Assembly (NCBI GenBank): GCA_030540655.1
Contig: JAUNVT010000012.1
Location: 1-41,507, forward strand
Reading direction: 5' to 3'
From: Rhodobacterales bacterium
Lineage (GTDB): Bacteria; Pseudomonadota; Alphaproteobacteria; Rhodobacterales; Rhodobacteraceae
DNA: 41,507 bases
Shown here: positions 7,283 through 18,628 of the stretch, piece after piece
Layout: each line of letters begins with the position of its first letter
Numbering within the stretch: the first letter of the stretch is position 1
The notes under the pieces: generated by a model
The model's database searches: none
Told to the model about the DNA's origin: nothing
The model's input: only the letters and a program-made list of their open reading frames with translations
Made by a program: the position numbers and the translations under genes

Positions 7283-9289
7283 ATGGCACTTAAAAGCAAA
7301 ATGACACGCAAGGCGGCAGATGCGGCTGTAGATCTGTCCCGCAACCGGATCGTGATTGAAAGCATCTCGCATGAAATCGACGGTGGCCGTTTTCCCGCCA
7401 AGGAAATAGCCGGTCAGATCTTTGCCGTCGAGGCAGATGTATTCGGCGATGGACATGATTGCATCCGGGCTGCCGTTCAAGCGAGACGCGAGCGCGGCGG
7501 CTCCCTGGTCGAAGTGGAAATGTCTCATGTCATAAATGATCGCTGGAGAGGCGACGTTACTCTGCCAGAGATCGGGCTTTGGCACATGACGTTCATTGCG
7601 TGGCGGGATCTGTTTGCCACCTGGCATGAAGATACCTCGAAGAAGATTGGCGCAGGACAGAACATTGCCCTCGAATTGGAAGAAGGGCGGCACCTCATAG
7701 CCGCTGCGCTGGATCAAAGCCCCCTCCTCAAGGCGCGCCCCAAAAAGGCGCTGGAGCGGCTTCTGGATCAGATCGGTGCTGCCGAGGATGAGGCAAAGCA
7801 AAAACTGCTCATGTCGGACGATACGCTGGACATCATGCGCGCGGTCGGCCCGCGCAGCAATCTGTCGCAATATGAGCGGACTGTAACTGTCCGGGCAGAG
7901 CGGCCCGCTGCGGCGTTCAGCGCGTGGTATGAGCTGATGCCGCGCTCATGGGGGCCAAACGGACAGCATGGCACTTTTGATGATGTGATCGCGCGTCTGG
8001 ATTACGTGCGCGACCTCGGTTTTGATGTGCTTTATTTCCCCCCCATTCATCCAATCGGGAAGACCAACCGCAAAGGCCCGAACAACGTTCTGACGGCCGG
8101 CCCCGAAGATCCGGGCAGCCCCTATGCCATCGGCGGTCAGAAGGGCGGCCACAGGGCGGTGCATCCCGATCTGGGCACGCTGGAAGATTTCGACCGTCTG
8201 GTCGCCGCCGCTGCCGAAAAGGGAATGGAAATTGCGCTGGATTTCGCCATCCAGTGTTCGCCCGATCATCCGTGGATCAAGGAACATCCCGAATGGTTCG
8301 ATTGGCGGCCGGACGGCACGATCAAGTTCGCCGAGAATCCGCCGAAAAAATACGAAGATATTGTGAACGTGCATTTTTACCGTGATGCGCTCCCCTCGCT
8401 CTGGCTGGAATTGCGCGATGTGGTTCTTTTCTGGGTCGAACATGGAGTCAAGATTTTCCGTGTGGACAATCCGCATACCAAGCCGTTTCCATTCTGGGAA
8501 TGGATGATCGCGGATGTGCAGACGCGCCATCCCGATACCATTTTCCTGGCAGAAGCGTTTACCCGGCCCAAGGTGATGAAACGTCTTGCCAAAGTCGGCT
8601 TTACCCAATCCTACAGTTACTTCACCTGGCGTCATGCCAAGACCGAACTGACGGAATATCTGACCGAACTGACGACCGAGGAATGCCGTCATTACATGCG
8701 GCCGAACTTCTTTGCCAATACCCCCGATATCAATCCGTGGTTCTTGCAGACCAGCGGGCGGCCCGGATTCCGGACGCGGCTGGTGCTGGCCGCAACATTG
8801 GCCGGAAATTACGGTATTTATAATGGCTTTGAGGTCTGCGAAGGGCGCCCGGTGCCGGGCAAGGAAGAATACCTCGACAGTGAAAAATATCAGCTGCGGC
8901 AATGGGATTTCGACCAGCCGGGACATATCAAGGACGATATCCGCCTGATCAACCGGATCCGCGTGGAACATCCGGCGATGCGCGATTTCACAAACCTCCG
9001 GTTCTATAACGCAACGAATGACGATGTCCTGTATTACGGGCGAATGGATGCCGCGAATGACAGCTACCTGTTGTTCCACGTCAATCTGGACCCGCACGGT
9101 GCGCAGGAATTCGGCTTTGAGGTTCCTCTGTGGGAATTTGGCCTGCCGGATGAGGCGTCTATCGAGGTGGAGGATCTTTTGCAGGGCAATCGGTTTACAT
9201 GGCACGGCAAGAGCCACAGGCTGGCGCTTGATCCGCAGGCGCGTCCCTATGCGATCTGGCGGCTGATCCCGCCGGGTGGGGGCCGCTGA
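7283..9289 (+). CDS. glgE: GlgE, alpha-1,4-glucan:maltose-1-phosphate maltosyltransferase
   Basis: 668 residues, the usual length for GH13 subfamily 3. It transfers maltose from maltose 1-phosphate to the end of an alpha-1,4-glucan. An N-terminal domain (1-205) and a helical insert precede the barrel (FSAWYELMPRSWG, YFPPIHPIGKTNRKG). Nucleophile Asp395 is in FRVDNPHTKPF and the acid/base Glu424 in FLAEAFTRP, within one residue of the numbering known for Streptomyces GlgE. A beta-sandwich C domain ends the protein. It is the first gene of a six-gene operon, and its TGA overlaps the next ATG by one base (9289). Maltose 1-phosphate would come from the adjacent maltokinase. Confidence 0.96.
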   Translation: MALKSKMTRKAADAAVDLSRNRIVIESISHEIDGGRFPAKEIAGQIFAVEADVFGDGHDCIRAAVQARRERGGSLVEVEMSHVINDRWRGDVTLPEIGLWHMTFIAWRDLFATWHEDTSKKIGAGQNIALELEEGRHLIAAALDQSPLLKARPKKALERLLDQIGAAEDEAKQKLLMSDDTLDIMRAVGPRSNLSQYERTVTVRAERPAAAFSAWYELMPRSWGPNGQHGTFDDVIARLDYVRDLGFDVLYFPPIHPIGKTNRKGPNNVLTAGPEDPGSPYAIGGQKGGHRAVHPDLGTLEDFDRLVAAAAEKGMEIALDFAIQCSPDHPWIKEHPEWFDWRPDGTIKFAENPPKKYEDIVNVHFYRDALPSLWLELRDVVLFWVEHGVKIFRVDNPHTKPFPFWEWMIADVQTRHPDTIFLAEAFTRPKVMKRLAKVGFTQSYSYFTWRHAKTELTEYLTELTTEECRHYMRPNFFANTPDINPWFLQTSGRPGFRTRLVLAATLAGNYGIYNGFEVCEGRPVPGKEEYLDSEKYQLRQWDFDQPGHIKDDIRLINRIRVEHPAMRDFTNLRFYNATNDDVLYYGRMDAANDSYLLFHVNLDPHGAQEFGFEVPLWEFGLPDEASIEVEDLLQGNRFTWHGKSHRLALDPQARPYAIWRLIPPGGGR

Positions 9290-10749
9290 TGAGTCGGACA
9301 CGCAAGGCCCTTCCGCCCGCGCACGAAGGCACGCAGGCTGCATTGACCGGTGCATGGCGCGAGCCGCTGGAGCGCGACCTGCTGCCTCCCTTTCTTGCGC
9401 ATCAGCGCTGGTTCGGCGCAAAGGATCAGCAAATCGGGTCCGTGACGCTGACCCCGCTGGCCGAACTGGACGCGGGCTGCGCGCTCTGTGTTGTCGATCT
9501 GTCGCTGAGCGATGAGGATCAGCGCTATTTCCTGCCTTTGGCGGTGCAGGGCTGGACCAGCGCGGGAATGGTGGCCGATGTGGGGGCCGACGGGGCTCTG
9601 GTCGATGGCGCGAATGTGCCGGATGTCGCGCAGGCGCTTTTGGACGGGATGCGCGCCGGGTCGGTTCTTCCGACGGGTCTGGGCGACATGGAGTTCGAGG
9701 GGAGTGACGCCCTGCGGGCGCTGGAAACCGGGGTGCCCAGATTGTTGGCGGTCGAGCAGAGCAACGTCGCGCTCGTCTTCGGGCAGGAGGTTATCCTCAA
9801 GCTGTATCGCCGGTTGCGGCGGGGCATTCAGCCCGAGGTGGAAATGGCACGGCATCTGACCGGTCCCGACGGTTTCGCGCAAACTCCTGCTCTTTTAGGG
9901 TCAATAGCGCTGCACGAGGGGGATGAGATAACGACGCTTGCCGCCGCCTTTGCCTTCGCGCCCAATCAGGGCGACGCGTGGAGCCATGTGACCCGGTTGT
10001 TGGCTCAGCAAGACGTGCGGGATGATACGGGCATCGACCTGATCCGCTGTCTTGGAAAGCGAACGGGCGATCTGCACCGCGCACTGGCAAGGGCCAGTGA
10101 TGATCCTGATTTCGCGCCTCAGCCCATCAGTACTTCTGATCTGGCGGATTGGACAGGCGAGGCGCTGGATGATCTGGACTCGGCGCTGGACACGCTTGGC
10201 CGTGCCACCCTTGATGCGCGCGCCGCCCCCTTGGCCAAGCGCGTGCTGGATGCGCAGAGCGAGTTGAGAGAGCGAATCTCGCGGGCTGCGTCTTTGCCGC
10301 CGTCGGGGCAATGCACCCGAATTCACGGGGATTATCATCTGGGCCAGGTCCTGGTGACCGGAAGCGATGTGGCAATCATCGATTTCGAGGGCGAGCCGCG
10401 GCGCTCCCTCGCCGCGCGCCGGGCCAAAACGGCACAGTTGCGCGATGTGGCCGGCATGATCCGCTCGCTCGATTATGCGGCTCGCAGCGCGGAGCGGGAT
10501 GGCGCGGACTCGACACAAATCGGCGCATGGCGCAAACGCGCGGGTCAGGCCTATCTCTCTGCCTACGAGGCTGCGATGGACGGCGTTGCCGCGCGCCCTG
10601 ATCCGGACCTGCATCGCGCCTTGCTGGATCTTTTTCTGATCCAGAAGGCAGCCTATGAAATTGGATATGAATTGGCCAACAGACCGGGCTGGGCGCATCT
10701 GCCGCTGGCCGGATTGCTGGCATTGACAAAAGGGGGGACAGACGCGTGA
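9289..10749 (+). CDS. Maltokinase (ATP:maltose 1-phosphotransferase)
   Basis: 486 residues of the Pep2/Mak family, an aminoglycoside-phosphotransferase-like kinase. It makes maltose 1-phosphate for GlgE. The N-terminal cap contains the family sequence [12 protein letters not shown]. The catalytic loop is HGDYHLGQ (Asp348), and the metal-binding DFEGEP follows (Asp365). In many bacteria this domain is fused to the C-terminus of a TreS of GH13 subfamily 16; here it is free-standing, and the trehalose synthase in this window belongs to a different type (23968-26067). It overlaps glgB by four bases (GTGA), which suggests translational coupling. Confidence 0.93.
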   Translation: MSRTRKALPPAHEGTQAALTGAWREPLERDLLPPFLAHQRWFGAKDQQIGSVTLTPLAELDAGCALCVVDLSLSDEDQRYFLPLAVQGWTSAGMVADVGADGALVDGANVPDVAQALLDGMRAGSVLPTGLGDMEFEGSDALRALETGVPRLLAVEQSNVALVFGQEVILKLYRRLRRGIQPEVEMARHLTGPDGFAQTPALLGSIALHEGDEITTLAAAFAFAPNQGDAWSHVTRLLAQQDVRDDTGIDLIRCLGKRTGDLHRALARASDDPDFAPQPISTSDLADWTGEALDDLDSALDTLGRATLDARAAPLAKRVLDAQSELRERISRAASLPPSGQCTRIHGDYHLGQVLVTGSDVAIIDFEGEPRRSLAARRAKTAQLRDVAGMIRSLDYAARSAERDGADSTQIGAWRKRAGQAYLSAYEAAMDGVAARPDPDLHRALLDLFLIQKAAYEIGYELANRPGWAHLPLAGLLALTKGGTDA

Positions 10750-12956
10750 CCCAATCACTGCCTGCACACGCGCCATCCGCACAGGATATTCAGGACATCC
10801 TGCGGGGCCAGCACAACAATCCCTTTTCCGTTCTCGGAATGCATGCAGGTCCGACCGGCGCACCCGTGGTGCGGGTTTTTGCCCCCGAGGCGGCAGAGGT
10901 TACGGTGCTGGAAAGCGCCACCGGGCGTTCCGTTGCGACGCTGGAGCGGGTTGATCCCGAAGGGTTCTTCAGCGGCAGCATGGGCAGGCGCCGCCGTCCC
11001 TTCGCCTACCGCTTGCGCCTGCGTGCGGGCGATGCCGAATGGGAGCGCGCCGATCCTTATGCCTTTGGACCGGTGCTGGGCGAATTTGACGAACATCTGA
11101 TGGCGGAGGGCCGGCACGAAGAGCTTTATACCCGCCTTGGAGCCCATCCAATGACGCATGAAGGCGTGGAGGGGACTGCCTTCGCCGTCTGGGCGCCCAA
11201 TGCGCGCCGCGTCAGCGTGGTGGGAGATTTCAACGCCTGGGACGGCCGCCGTAACCCCATGCGCCGCCGCTACCGCGCCGGAGTGTGGGAGCTGTTCATT
11301 CCCTCACTGCGCAAAGGGACGATTTACAAGTACGAAATTCTCGATGTTCAGGGCAATCTGCTGCCGCTCAAGGCCGATCCGGTGGGCTTCGCAGCCGAAC
11401 ATCCGCCTGCCACCGCCTCGGTTGTCAGTGGCTTGCCCGACCACGATTGGCAGGACAGTGGCTGGATGCAGGGGCAACGCAGCCTCACCCCGACGCAGGA
11501 GCCTGTATCCATCTACGAGGTGCATCCGGGCTCGTGGCGGCGCGGCGATGGTGACCGGGTGCTCAGCTATGATGAACTGGCGGAGCAACTGGTCGATTAT
11601 GCGACCGACATGGGATTTACCCATATCGAATTCCTGCCGCTCAGCGAACATCCGTTTACCGGCTCCTGGGGGTATCAGCCCATCGGCATGTTCGCCCCGA
11701 CATCGCGCCACGGCAGCCCTGAAGAGTTCGCGCGGCTGGTGGACCGGCTGCACAATGCGGGGGTCGGTGTAATCGTTGACTGGGTGCCTGCGCATTTCCC
11801 ATCGGACAGGCACGGGCTGGTGCGGTTCGATGGCACCGCGCTTTACGAGCACGAAGACCCCCGGCTGGGGTTTCACCGCGACTGGAATACTTTGATCTAT
11901 AACTTCGGACGCACCGAGGTTGCGAATTTTCTGCGAGCCAGCGCGCTTTACTGGTTGCGGGAATTTCATGTCGATGCGCTGCGTGTGGATGCGGTCGCGT
12001 CCATGCTTTACCTCGATTATTCGCGCAATCCGGGTGAATGGGTGCCCAACCGGTTTGGCGGGCGCGAAAATCTGGATGCCGTCGAATTCCTTCGAGGCAC
12101 CAACAGCGCGGTGTCCGCACGCACTCCCGGTGCGCTGATGATCGCCGAGGAATCAACGGCGTGGCCCGGCGTCAGCCGCCCCGTCGAGGAAGACGGGCTG
12201 GGTTTTGATTTCAAATGGAACATGGGTTGGATGCATGACACGCTGGAATACATGCAGACAGATCCGATCCATCGCAAATATCATCACAGCCAGATGACGT
12301 TCGGCCTGCATTACGCGTTTACCGAAAACTTCATCCTGCCGATCAGCCATGACGAGGTTGTGCATGGCAAGAAATCCCTCTTGAGCAAGATGCCGGGCGA
12401 CCGCTGGCAGCAATTTGCGAATCTGCGCGCTTATCTGGGGTTCATGTGGACCCATCCGGGCAAGAAGCTGCTCTTCATGGGCTGCGAATTCGGGCAGGAG
12501 CGCGAATGGAACCATGACATGAGCCTCGATTGGCACCTGCTGGACGATCCTGCCCATGCGGGGCTGCAAAATCTGGTGCGGGATCTGAACCGGGTTTACC
12601 GCGAGATCCCTGCCCTGCATGCCCGCGATTGCGCGCCCGAAGGGTTTGAATGGATCGATGGCGGCGATGCCGACAACAACGTGTTTTCCTATCTGCGCCG
12701 CGGCGGCGACGACAATCCGCCCGTCGCAGTCATTTGCAACATGTCACCCGTCCTGCGCGAGGGGTTTCGCGTGGGCCTGCCAACCGAAGGGCACTGGCGC
12801 GAAATCATGAATACAGATGCTACCGAATATGGCGGCTCGGGCGCGGGCAATGGCGGTGCCGTTTTTGCCACCGCACCCGGAATGCACGGACGGCCCGCCG
12901 CCGCAACACTGACGCTGCCGCCGCTCGCGGTGCTTGTTCTCACGCAGGAGCTTTGA
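10746..12956 (+). CDS. glgB: GlgB, 1,4-alpha-glucan branching enzyme
   Basis: 736 residues with GTG start overlapping the maltokinase stop. It cuts alpha-1,4 chains and rejoins them as alpha-1,6 branches. It has the full-length form: an N1 domain ([11 protein letters not shown]), a CBM48 ([18 protein letters not shown]) and a GH13 barrel. Nucleophile Asp415 lies in LRVDAVASM, acid/base Glu468 in [10 protein letters not shown], and the third carboxylate in [13 protein letters not shown]. It serves products of both GlgE and GlgA. Operon position between maltokinase and glgX fits glucan assembly. Confidence 0.97.
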   Translation: MTQSLPAHAPSAQDIQDILRGQHNNPFSVLGMHAGPTGAPVVRVFAPEAAEVTVLESATGRSVATLERVDPEGFFSGSMGRRRRPFAYRLRLRAGDAEWERADPYAFGPVLGEFDEHLMAEGRHEELYTRLGAHPMTHEGVEGTAFAVWAPNARRVSVVGDFNAWDGRRNPMRRRYRAGVWELFIPSLRKGTIYKYEILDVQGNLLPLKADPVGFAAEHPPATASVVSGLPDHDWQDSGWMQGQRSLTPTQEPVSIYEVHPGSWRRGDGDRVLSYDELAEQLVDYATDMGFTHIEFLPLSEHPFTGSWGYQPIGMFAPTSRHGSPEEFARLVDRLHNAGVGVIVDWVPAHFPSDRHGLVRFDGTALYEHEDPRLGFHRDWNTLIYNFGRTEVANFLRASALYWLREFHVDALRVDAVASMLYLDYSRNPGEWVPNRFGGRENLDAVEFLRGTNSAVSARTPGALMIAEESTAWPGVSRPVEEDGLGFDFKWNMGWMHDTLEYMQTDPIHRKYHHSQMTFGLHYAFTENFILPISHDEVVHGKKSLLSKMPGDRWQQFANLRAYLGFMWTHPGKKLLFMGCEFGQEREWNHDMSLDWHLLDDPAHAGLQNLVRDLNRVYREIPALHARDCAPEGFEWIDGGDADNNVFSYLRRGGDDNPPVAVICNMSPVLREGFRVGLPTEGHWREIMNTDATEYGGSGAGNGGAVFATAPGMHGRPAAATLTLPPLAVLVLTQEL

Positions 12957-12957
12957 A

Positions 12958-15039
12958 ATGCCCGCCGCACAAATACCTCTGGCCGGATCCGACACCCCGC
13001 TGGGGGCCACATGGGATGGATCGGGCGTCAATTTCGCCCTCTTCTCTGCCAACGCCACCAAGGTCGAATTGTGTCTTTTCGATCCCACCGGGAGGCGCGA
13101 AACGGACCGGATCGAACTGCCGGAGAATACGCATGAGGTCTGGCACGGCTACCTGCCCTGGGTGCGGCCCGGTCAGCTTTATGGCTACCGCGTTCACGGG
13201 CCGTATGCCCCGAGAGAAGGGCACAGGTTCAACCCGAACAAACTGGTCCTTGATCCCTATGCACTGGCGCTCAGCGGCAAGCTGCGCTGGCATGACGCGC
13301 TGTTCGGATACCGGATCGGCCACAAGAACGGAGATCTGAGCTATGACAAGCGCGACAGCGCCTTTGTCATGCCCAAATGCGTCGTGGTGGACCCTGCGCA
13401 TACCTGGGGCGATGATGTGCGCCCGCGCATCCCCTGGCAGGAAACGATCATCTACGAGGCTCATGTCAAGGGCATCAGCGCCCGCAATCAGGCCCTTCCG
13501 GAACAGGTGCGCGGCAAATTCGAAGGGCTGGCGCACCCCTCCACCATAGACCATCTGGTGAAGCTGGGCGTCACCGCAGTCGAATTGTTACCCGTTCAGG
13601 CATTTGTCGATGACAGCTACCTGATCGACAAGGGGCTGACCAATTACTGGGGCTACAACACGCTGGGTTTCTTCGCTCCCGCGCAGCGTTATCTGGCGCG
13701 CGATGGTGCGATCAACGAATTCAAGCTGATGGTGCGCCGCCTCCATGAGGCGGGCATCGAGGTCATCATGGATGTGGTCTACAACCACACCGCCGAGGGC
13801 AGCGAACTCGGGCCGACCCTGTCGTTCCGCGGCATCGACAACGCGAACTATTACATTCTGGCCGATGATCCCCGACATTATTTCGACACCACGGGCTGCG
13901 GCAATTCGCTGGACATGCGTCACAGCCGGGTGTTGCAGATGGTCATGGATTCGCTGCGGTACTGGGTGGAGGAGTGTCATGTGGACGGCTTCCGCTTTGA
14001 TCTGGCATCGACGCTGGGGCGCGAGCGCGAGGCGTTCGGGATGCACGGCGTGTTTCTGGAGGCGACACGCCAGGACCCGGTACTGAGCCGCGTCAAGATG
14101 ATTGCCGAGCCTTGGGATATGGGACCGGACGGCTATCAGCTTGGCAGCTTCCCGCCCGGCTGGGCCGAATGGAATGATCAGTATCGCGATACGACGCGCG
14201 CCTTCTGGCGCGGCGATGCGGGCAAGGCAAATGAACTGGCAGATGGCCTTCTGGGATCGTCGAGGCTGTTTGACAAGGTTGGCCGGCGCCCTTGGAGCAG
14301 CATCAACTTTCTGACCGCCCATGACGGCTTCACCCTGACGGATCTGGTCAGCTATGATGGCAAGCATAATGACGAGAATGGCGAGGAAAACAGGGACGGA
14401 ACCGACAATAACCTGTCATGGAATTGCGGTGCCGAAGGCCCGACGGACGATCCGCAGATCCTTGCCCTGCGTGACCGCCAGCGGCGCAACATGATGACGT
14501 CGCTGATGATTTCCCAAGGCACTCCGATGCTGCTCATGGGCGATGAACATGGGCGCAGCCAGAATGGCAATAACAACTCCTATTGCCAGGACGTGGAATT
14601 CAACTGGCTAGATTGGGACCCCGATGGGCCGGGAGATCGGGATTTTGAAGCCTTCGTCTCAGGGTTGATCGCGATTCGCCGGTCGCGCGAATTGTTGCAG
14701 TCGGACAAATTCTACCATGAGGAACCCTATGGCCGGTTTCCCGGTCAGGCGGGGTGGCTCCGCCCCGATGGGCAGCCACTGACGCCCGAGGATTGGAACA
14801 ATCCCGACACTCGCGCCTTCTGCCTGCACCTGTCGCAACCGGGCGAACAGTTGGTCGCCTTGGTGAACGCGTCCCAGGGCGATGTCAGCTTCAGCGTGCC
14901 AAAGGCCTTTGCCGAAGGATGGCGCATTCTGGTGGATACGGCGCGCGGCATCGCCTCGCCCCAATCAACCGAAAGGGCTGAGGGCGGAGATATCGGGATC
15001 GAAGGCCGCATGATTCTGGTTTTGGAAAGCAAGGAATGA
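12958..15039 (+). CDS. glgX: GlgX, glycogen debranching enzyme (isoamylase type)
   Basis: 693 residues. It hydrolyses alpha-1,6 branch points of phosphorylase-type limit chains. It begins with a CBM48 ([18 protein letters not shown]), then a GH13 barrel with [15 protein letters not shown], Asp348 in [12 protein letters not shown], Glu384 in MIAEPWDMG and [14 protein letters not shown]. The ATG at 12958 is chosen over an upstream TTG because AGGAG sits eight bases before it and the spacing after the glgB stop is one base. No glycogen phosphorylase gene is present in the window. It overlaps treZ by four bases. Confidence 0.95.
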   Translation: MPAAQIPLAGSDTPLGATWDGSGVNFALFSANATKVELCLFDPTGRRETDRIELPENTHEVWHGYLPWVRPGQLYGYRVHGPYAPREGHRFNPNKLVLDPYALALSGKLRWHDALFGYRIGHKNGDLSYDKRDSAFVMPKCVVVDPAHTWGDDVRPRIPWQETIIYEAHVKGISARNQALPEQVRGKFEGLAHPSTIDHLVKLGVTAVELLPVQAFVDDSYLIDKGLTNYWGYNTLGFFAPAQRYLARDGAINEFKLMVRRLHEAGIEVIMDVVYNHTAEGSELGPTLSFRGIDNANYYILADDPRHYFDTTGCGNSLDMRHSRVLQMVMDSLRYWVEECHVDGFRFDLASTLGREREAFGMHGVFLEATRQDPVLSRVKMIAEPWDMGPDGYQLGSFPPGWAEWNDQYRDTTRAFWRGDAGKANELADGLLGSSRLFDKVGRRPWSSINFLTAHDGFTLTDLVSYDGKHNDENGEENRDGTDNNLSWNCGAEGPTDDPQILALRDRQRRNMMTSLMISQGTPMLLMGDEHGRSQNGNNNSYCQDVEFNWLDWDPDGPGDRDFEAFVSGLIAIRRSRELLQSDKFYHEEPYGRFPGQAGWLRPDGQPLTPEDWNNPDTRAFCLHLSQPGEQLVALVNASQGDVSFSVPKAFAEGWRILVDTARGIASPQSTERAEGGDIGIEGRMILVLESKE

Positions 15040-16802
15040 TGACCAAAAGTGATCACCCGCGCTGGGGAGCATATCTGAACGGAAATGGTGCCGAATTTGG
15101 TCTGTGGGCCCCATCGCAACCGGAAGTCTGGGTGCGGGCGGGGGGGCGTGACGTGCCGATGCAGCGCAGCGCAGAAGGCTGGTTCACCGCTACCATACCG
15201 GATCTTGGCCCCGACGACGCCTATTGCTACAAGCTCGAAGATGGCAGAACCGTGCCGGACCCGGCGGCGCGCGCACAAAAGGACGACGTGCATGGCCCGT
15301 CGCTTCTGGTCGATACGGCCAGCTATGACTGGCAGTACCACTGGCAAGGGCGCCCGTGGGAAGAGGCGGTAATTTACGAGATCCACGTCGGCACCTTCAC
15401 CGAAGCGGGCACATTCCGCGCGATGATCGACCGCCTGTCCGCTCTGGCCGATCTGGGCATCACCGCGATCGAGCTGATGCCAATTGCGCAATTCGCCGGC
15501 AATCGTGGCTGGGGCTATGACGGCGTTTTGCCCTATGCGGTTCATCCTGCCTATGGGACGCCCGAAGATCTCTGCGCACTGGTGGATGCCGCTCATGGCC
15601 AAGGGCTGATGGTGCTGCTGGACGTGGTCTACAACCATTTCGGCCCTGAAGGTAATCACCTGAGCGACTATGCGCCGGAATTCTTCCATCCCGATTGTCA
15701 CACCCCGTGGGGCGCGGCCATCGCCTATGAGCGCGCGCCGGTGCGCAACTTCTTCATCGACAACGCGCTGCATTGGCTGCGGGAGTACAATCTGGACGGG
15801 CTGAGACTGGACGCGATTGACCACATCCACGATCCGTCCGACCCTGATCTGCTGGTCGAGCTTGCCATGGCCGTTCGCGCCGAATTTCCAGAGCGCAAAA
15901 TTCACCTGACGACCGAGGATAACCGTAACATCACGCGTCTGCACGAACGCGACGGCGATCAGGTGCCACTCTATACAGCCGAATGGAATGACGACTGGCA
16001 TAACACGGCGCATGTCATCGCCACCGGCGAGACCGAGTTCTACTACGTCGACTTCGCGGATGATCCCCAGGCGCATCTTGCGCGCACACTGGCCGAAGGG
16101 TTTGCCTTTCAGGGGGAGTTCTCGCAACTGAAGGGCGAGCCGCGCGGCAAGCCCAGCGCGCATCTGCCGCCGCTTGCCTTCGTGGACTTTTTGCAGAACC
16201 ACGACCAGGTCGGCAACCGCGCCTATGGTGAACGGATCGACAGGTTGGCCGAGGACAGGGCGGTGCAGGCATTGCATGCGATCCTGCTGCTGTCACCGCA
16301 CATCCCGCTTCTGTTCATGGGCGAGGAATACGGCGAAACGCGGCCATTCCTTTTCTTTACCGATTTTCACGGCGAACTGGCAGATGCCGTTCGCGAGGGA
16401 CGGCGGCGCGAATTCGCGGGGTTTGGCGCGTTCACCGATGCCTCCGCCCCCCTGCCCGACCCGAACGCTTGGGAAACCTTCGAGGCGTCAAGGCTGGATT
16501 GGTCCGAGCGTGAGGGGTCGGGATATGTTCGTCTCGGAGAGATCCGCGAATTGCTGGCGCTGCGCGCTACTGAAATAGTACCCTATCTGGCAGGCGTAGG
16601 CGGTCAGAGCGGTCGTATGCTGGAAAGCGAGCCAGACGTGGTCGCGGTGGACTGGCACCTGAATGGCACCGTTCTGCATCTGCGCGCCAATCTGGGAGAA
16701 CATGTAAGATCCGTTCCGGCTGCGCCCGGCCGCACGATATGGGGAAGCGGCGGCGACTCTTTCGGGCCATGGCAGGTTCACGTAACAAAGGCACACAGAT
16801 GA
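15036..16802 (+). CDS. treZ: TreZ, malto-oligosyltrehalose trehalohydrolase
   Basis: 588 residues, the usual size. It releases trehalose from maltooligosyl-trehalose made by TreY. It has an N-terminal E-set domain (GAEFGLWAPSQPEVWV) and a GH13 barrel: EIHVGTFT, RGWGYDGVLPYAVHPAYG, Asp259 in GLRLDAIDHIHD, Glu294 in LTTEDNRN and FLQNHDQVGNR, which is a family signature. The start is ATGATG; either Met is possible, with AAGGA directly upstream. Its partner treY is not adjacent but lies at 20182-22497 beyond malQ and glgA. It overlaps malQ by four bases (ATGA). Confidence 0.95.
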   Translation: MMTKSDHPRWGAYLNGNGAEFGLWAPSQPEVWVRAGGRDVPMQRSAEGWFTATIPDLGPDDAYCYKLEDGRTVPDPAARAQKDDVHGPSLLVDTASYDWQYHWQGRPWEEAVIYEIHVGTFTEAGTFRAMIDRLSALADLGITAIELMPIAQFAGNRGWGYDGVLPYAVHPAYGTPEDLCALVDAAHGQGLMVLLDVVYNHFGPEGNHLSDYAPEFFHPDCHTPWGAAIAYERAPVRNFFIDNALHWLREYNLDGLRLDAIDHIHDPSDPDLLVELAMAVRAEFPERKIHLTTEDNRNITRLHERDGDQVPLYTAEWNDDWHNTAHVIATGETEFYYVDFADDPQAHLARTLAEGFAFQGEFSQLKGEPRGKPSAHLPPLAFVDFLQNHDQVGNRAYGERIDRLAEDRAVQALHAILLLSPHIPLLFMGEEYGETRPFLFFTDFHGELADAVREGRRREFAGFGAFTDASAPLPDPNAWETFEASRLDWSEREGSGYVRLGEIRELLALRATEIVPYLAGVGGQSGRMLESEPDVVAVDWHLNGTVLHLRANLGEHVRSVPAAPGRTIWGSGGDSFGPWQVHVTKAHR

Positions 16803-18628
16803 CCCAAAGGCTCGACCTGTTGGCGCAGTGGCACGGTATCCCGTCCTCATATACCGATGCCCATGGCACGCGGCGACGCGTTCCCTCTTCCAGCCGCCGA
16901 GCGCTTTTGTCCGCCCTGGGTTTCGATCCGGCGGCGGAAGCGCCCGAGGATCCGGCCCCCGATCGAACGCTGGCGCCCGCCGATACTGGCTGTTTCATCC
17001 CATCCTCCCTGCACGATGCACCTGCCTGGGGGCTTTTCTGCCAGCTTTACGAGCTGCGCTCCTCCCGTAACTGGGGAATCGGCGATTTTCGCGATCTGGC
17101 TGATCTGGCTGGTATTGCCGCCGGGGCAGGCGCGGATTTTCTGGGCATCAATCCCGTTCACGCGCTGTTTTTGGCCGCGCCTGACCGATGCAGCCCCTTT
17201 TCGCCCTCCAGTCGCTCCTTTCTGAATCCGCTTTATATCGCGGTGGATGACATACCGGGCGCGCCCCCGCCGCCGGATCTGACTGCCGAACGCGCGGCGG
17301 ACCGGGTGGATTACAGCCGCGTTGCCGCGCTGAAGCTTCCGGCACTGCGCGAGATCTTTGCGCGCGTGCCATTTGCCGATGACGCCGCCCGCGCCGATCA
17401 TGACGCCTTCGTGGAAAAACGCGGCGATGGCCTTTATCGCCACGCGCTGTTCGAGGCACTTTCATTGGATATGGTGGCTTCGGGCCGCGGGGCGGGATGG
17501 ACAGACTGGCTTGAGCAATACCGGAGTCCGCAAAGCCCGGCCGTGCAGGAGTTCGCTGAAACGCACCGCAGTGACATCGCATTTCACATCTGGTTGCAGT
17601 GGGTTGCCGATCGGCAGCTTGCGCAGGCGCATTCTGCGGCAATCAACGCGGGAATGCGCATCGGTCTTTATCTTGATCTTGCAGTAGGAGCGGCGCCTGA
17701 CGGATCGTCATCCTGGGGCGGAACATCAATGATCCAAGGCGTGCGGGTGGGAGCGCCGCCCGATCTATTCCAGACCGAGGGGCAGGATTGGGGGCTTGCC
17801 GCGTTCTCGCCTGCGGAACTGGAGCGTCAGGATTTCGCTCCCTTCCGGGCAATGATCCGTGCCCAGCTTGCTCATGCCGGGGCTCTCCGGATCGACCACG
17901 CGATGAGCCTTTGGCAATTGTTCCTGATCCCGGAGGGAATGTCCGCGCATGACGGGGGCTACCTGCGCTATCCCATACGGGACATGCTGCGCGTGCTGGC
18001 CGAGGAATCCCACAAGGCGCGCGCGATCATCGTGGGCGAGGATCTGGGGTCGGTTCCGCGCGGGTTTCGGGCCGTGATGCGCGAGGCGCATATCCTGTCC
18101 TACCGCCTGCTTTATTTCGAGCAGACGGCCAGGGGTTTCACGCTGCCGCGCCGTTATCCCTCCTCCGCGCTGGCGTGTCTTTCGACACACGACCTGCCGA
18201 CGCTGGCCGAATGGTGGCATGCGCGCGACATCGAGCAACGCGTGCAGTTCGGTCTGGTGAACACGGACACGACAGAGCAGCACCGCAGCGACAGGCAGCG
18301 CGAGCGCGCTGATCTGATTGCGGCGCTTAAAAGTGAAGGGCTGCTGAAGGACAATGTCGACGTTGGCCCCGAACTGGCGCCGGAGGTCCTGTGCGCAGCG
18401 CATCTCTTTATTGCCCGGACGCCATCGCTGATGGCGGCGGCGCGTCTGGCAGATCTGGCAGGCCCCGAGGCTCCGACGAACATTCCCGGCACGACCCAGA
18501 ACCAATACCCCAACTGGCAATTGCGCAGCCCCACCTTCATCGAAGATCTGCGCGATCATCCCACGTTTCGGCGGATCACCTCACTGTTGGCGGGTGAGCG
18601 ACCCCGGCCAACGATAAGTTCCTCATAA
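16799..18628 (+). CDS. malQ: MalQ, 4-alpha-glucanotransferase (GH77)
   Basis: 609 residues. It disproportionates maltodextrins, rebuilding long chains from short ones left after debranching or trehalose release. GH77 landmarks: SSRNWGIGDF, Asp366 in LRIDHAMSLWQLF, Glu414 in IVGEDLGSVP and STHDLPTLAEWW. The ATG at 16799 overlaps the treZ stop; a longer frame from 16739 would start inside treZ without a ribosome site. The last 73 bases overlap the minus-strand glgA coding end (18556-18628), so the two genes share sequence tail to tail. It is the last gene of the glgE operon. Confidence 0.95.
   Translation: MTQRLDLLAQWHGIPSSYTDAHGTRRRVPSSSRRALLSALGFDPAAEAPEDPAPDRTLAPADTGCFIPSSLHDAPAWGLFCQLYELRSSRNWGIGDFRDLADLAGIAAGAGADFLGINPVHALFLAAPDRCSPFSPSSRSFLNPLYIAVDDIPGAPPPPDLTAERAADRVDYSRVAALKLPALREIFARVPFADDAARADHDAFVEKRGDGLYRHALFEALSLDMVASGRGAGWTDWLEQYRSPQSPAVQEFAETHRSDIAFHIWLQWVADRQLAQAHSAAINAGMRIGLYLDLAVGAAPDGSSSWGGTSMIQGVRVGAPPDLFQTEGQDWGLAAFSPAELERQDFAPFRAMIRAQLAHAGALRIDHAMSLWQLFLIPEGMSAHDGGYLRYPIRDMLRVLAEESHKARAIIVGEDLGSVPRGFRAVMREAHILSYRLLYFEQTARGFTLPRRYPSSALACLSTHDLPTLAEWWHARDIEQRVQFGLVNTDTTEQHRSDRQRERADLIAALKSEGLLKDNVDVGPELAPEVLCAAHLFIARTPSLMAAARLADLAGPEAPTNIPGTTQNQYPNWQLRSPTFIEDLRDHPTFRRITSLLAGERPRPTISSS

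Noticed and set aside
7946..9421. 491-codon open frame on the minus strand opposite glgE
   Set aside because: Shadow of the glgE coding frame; glgE has its catalytic residues at the expected positions.
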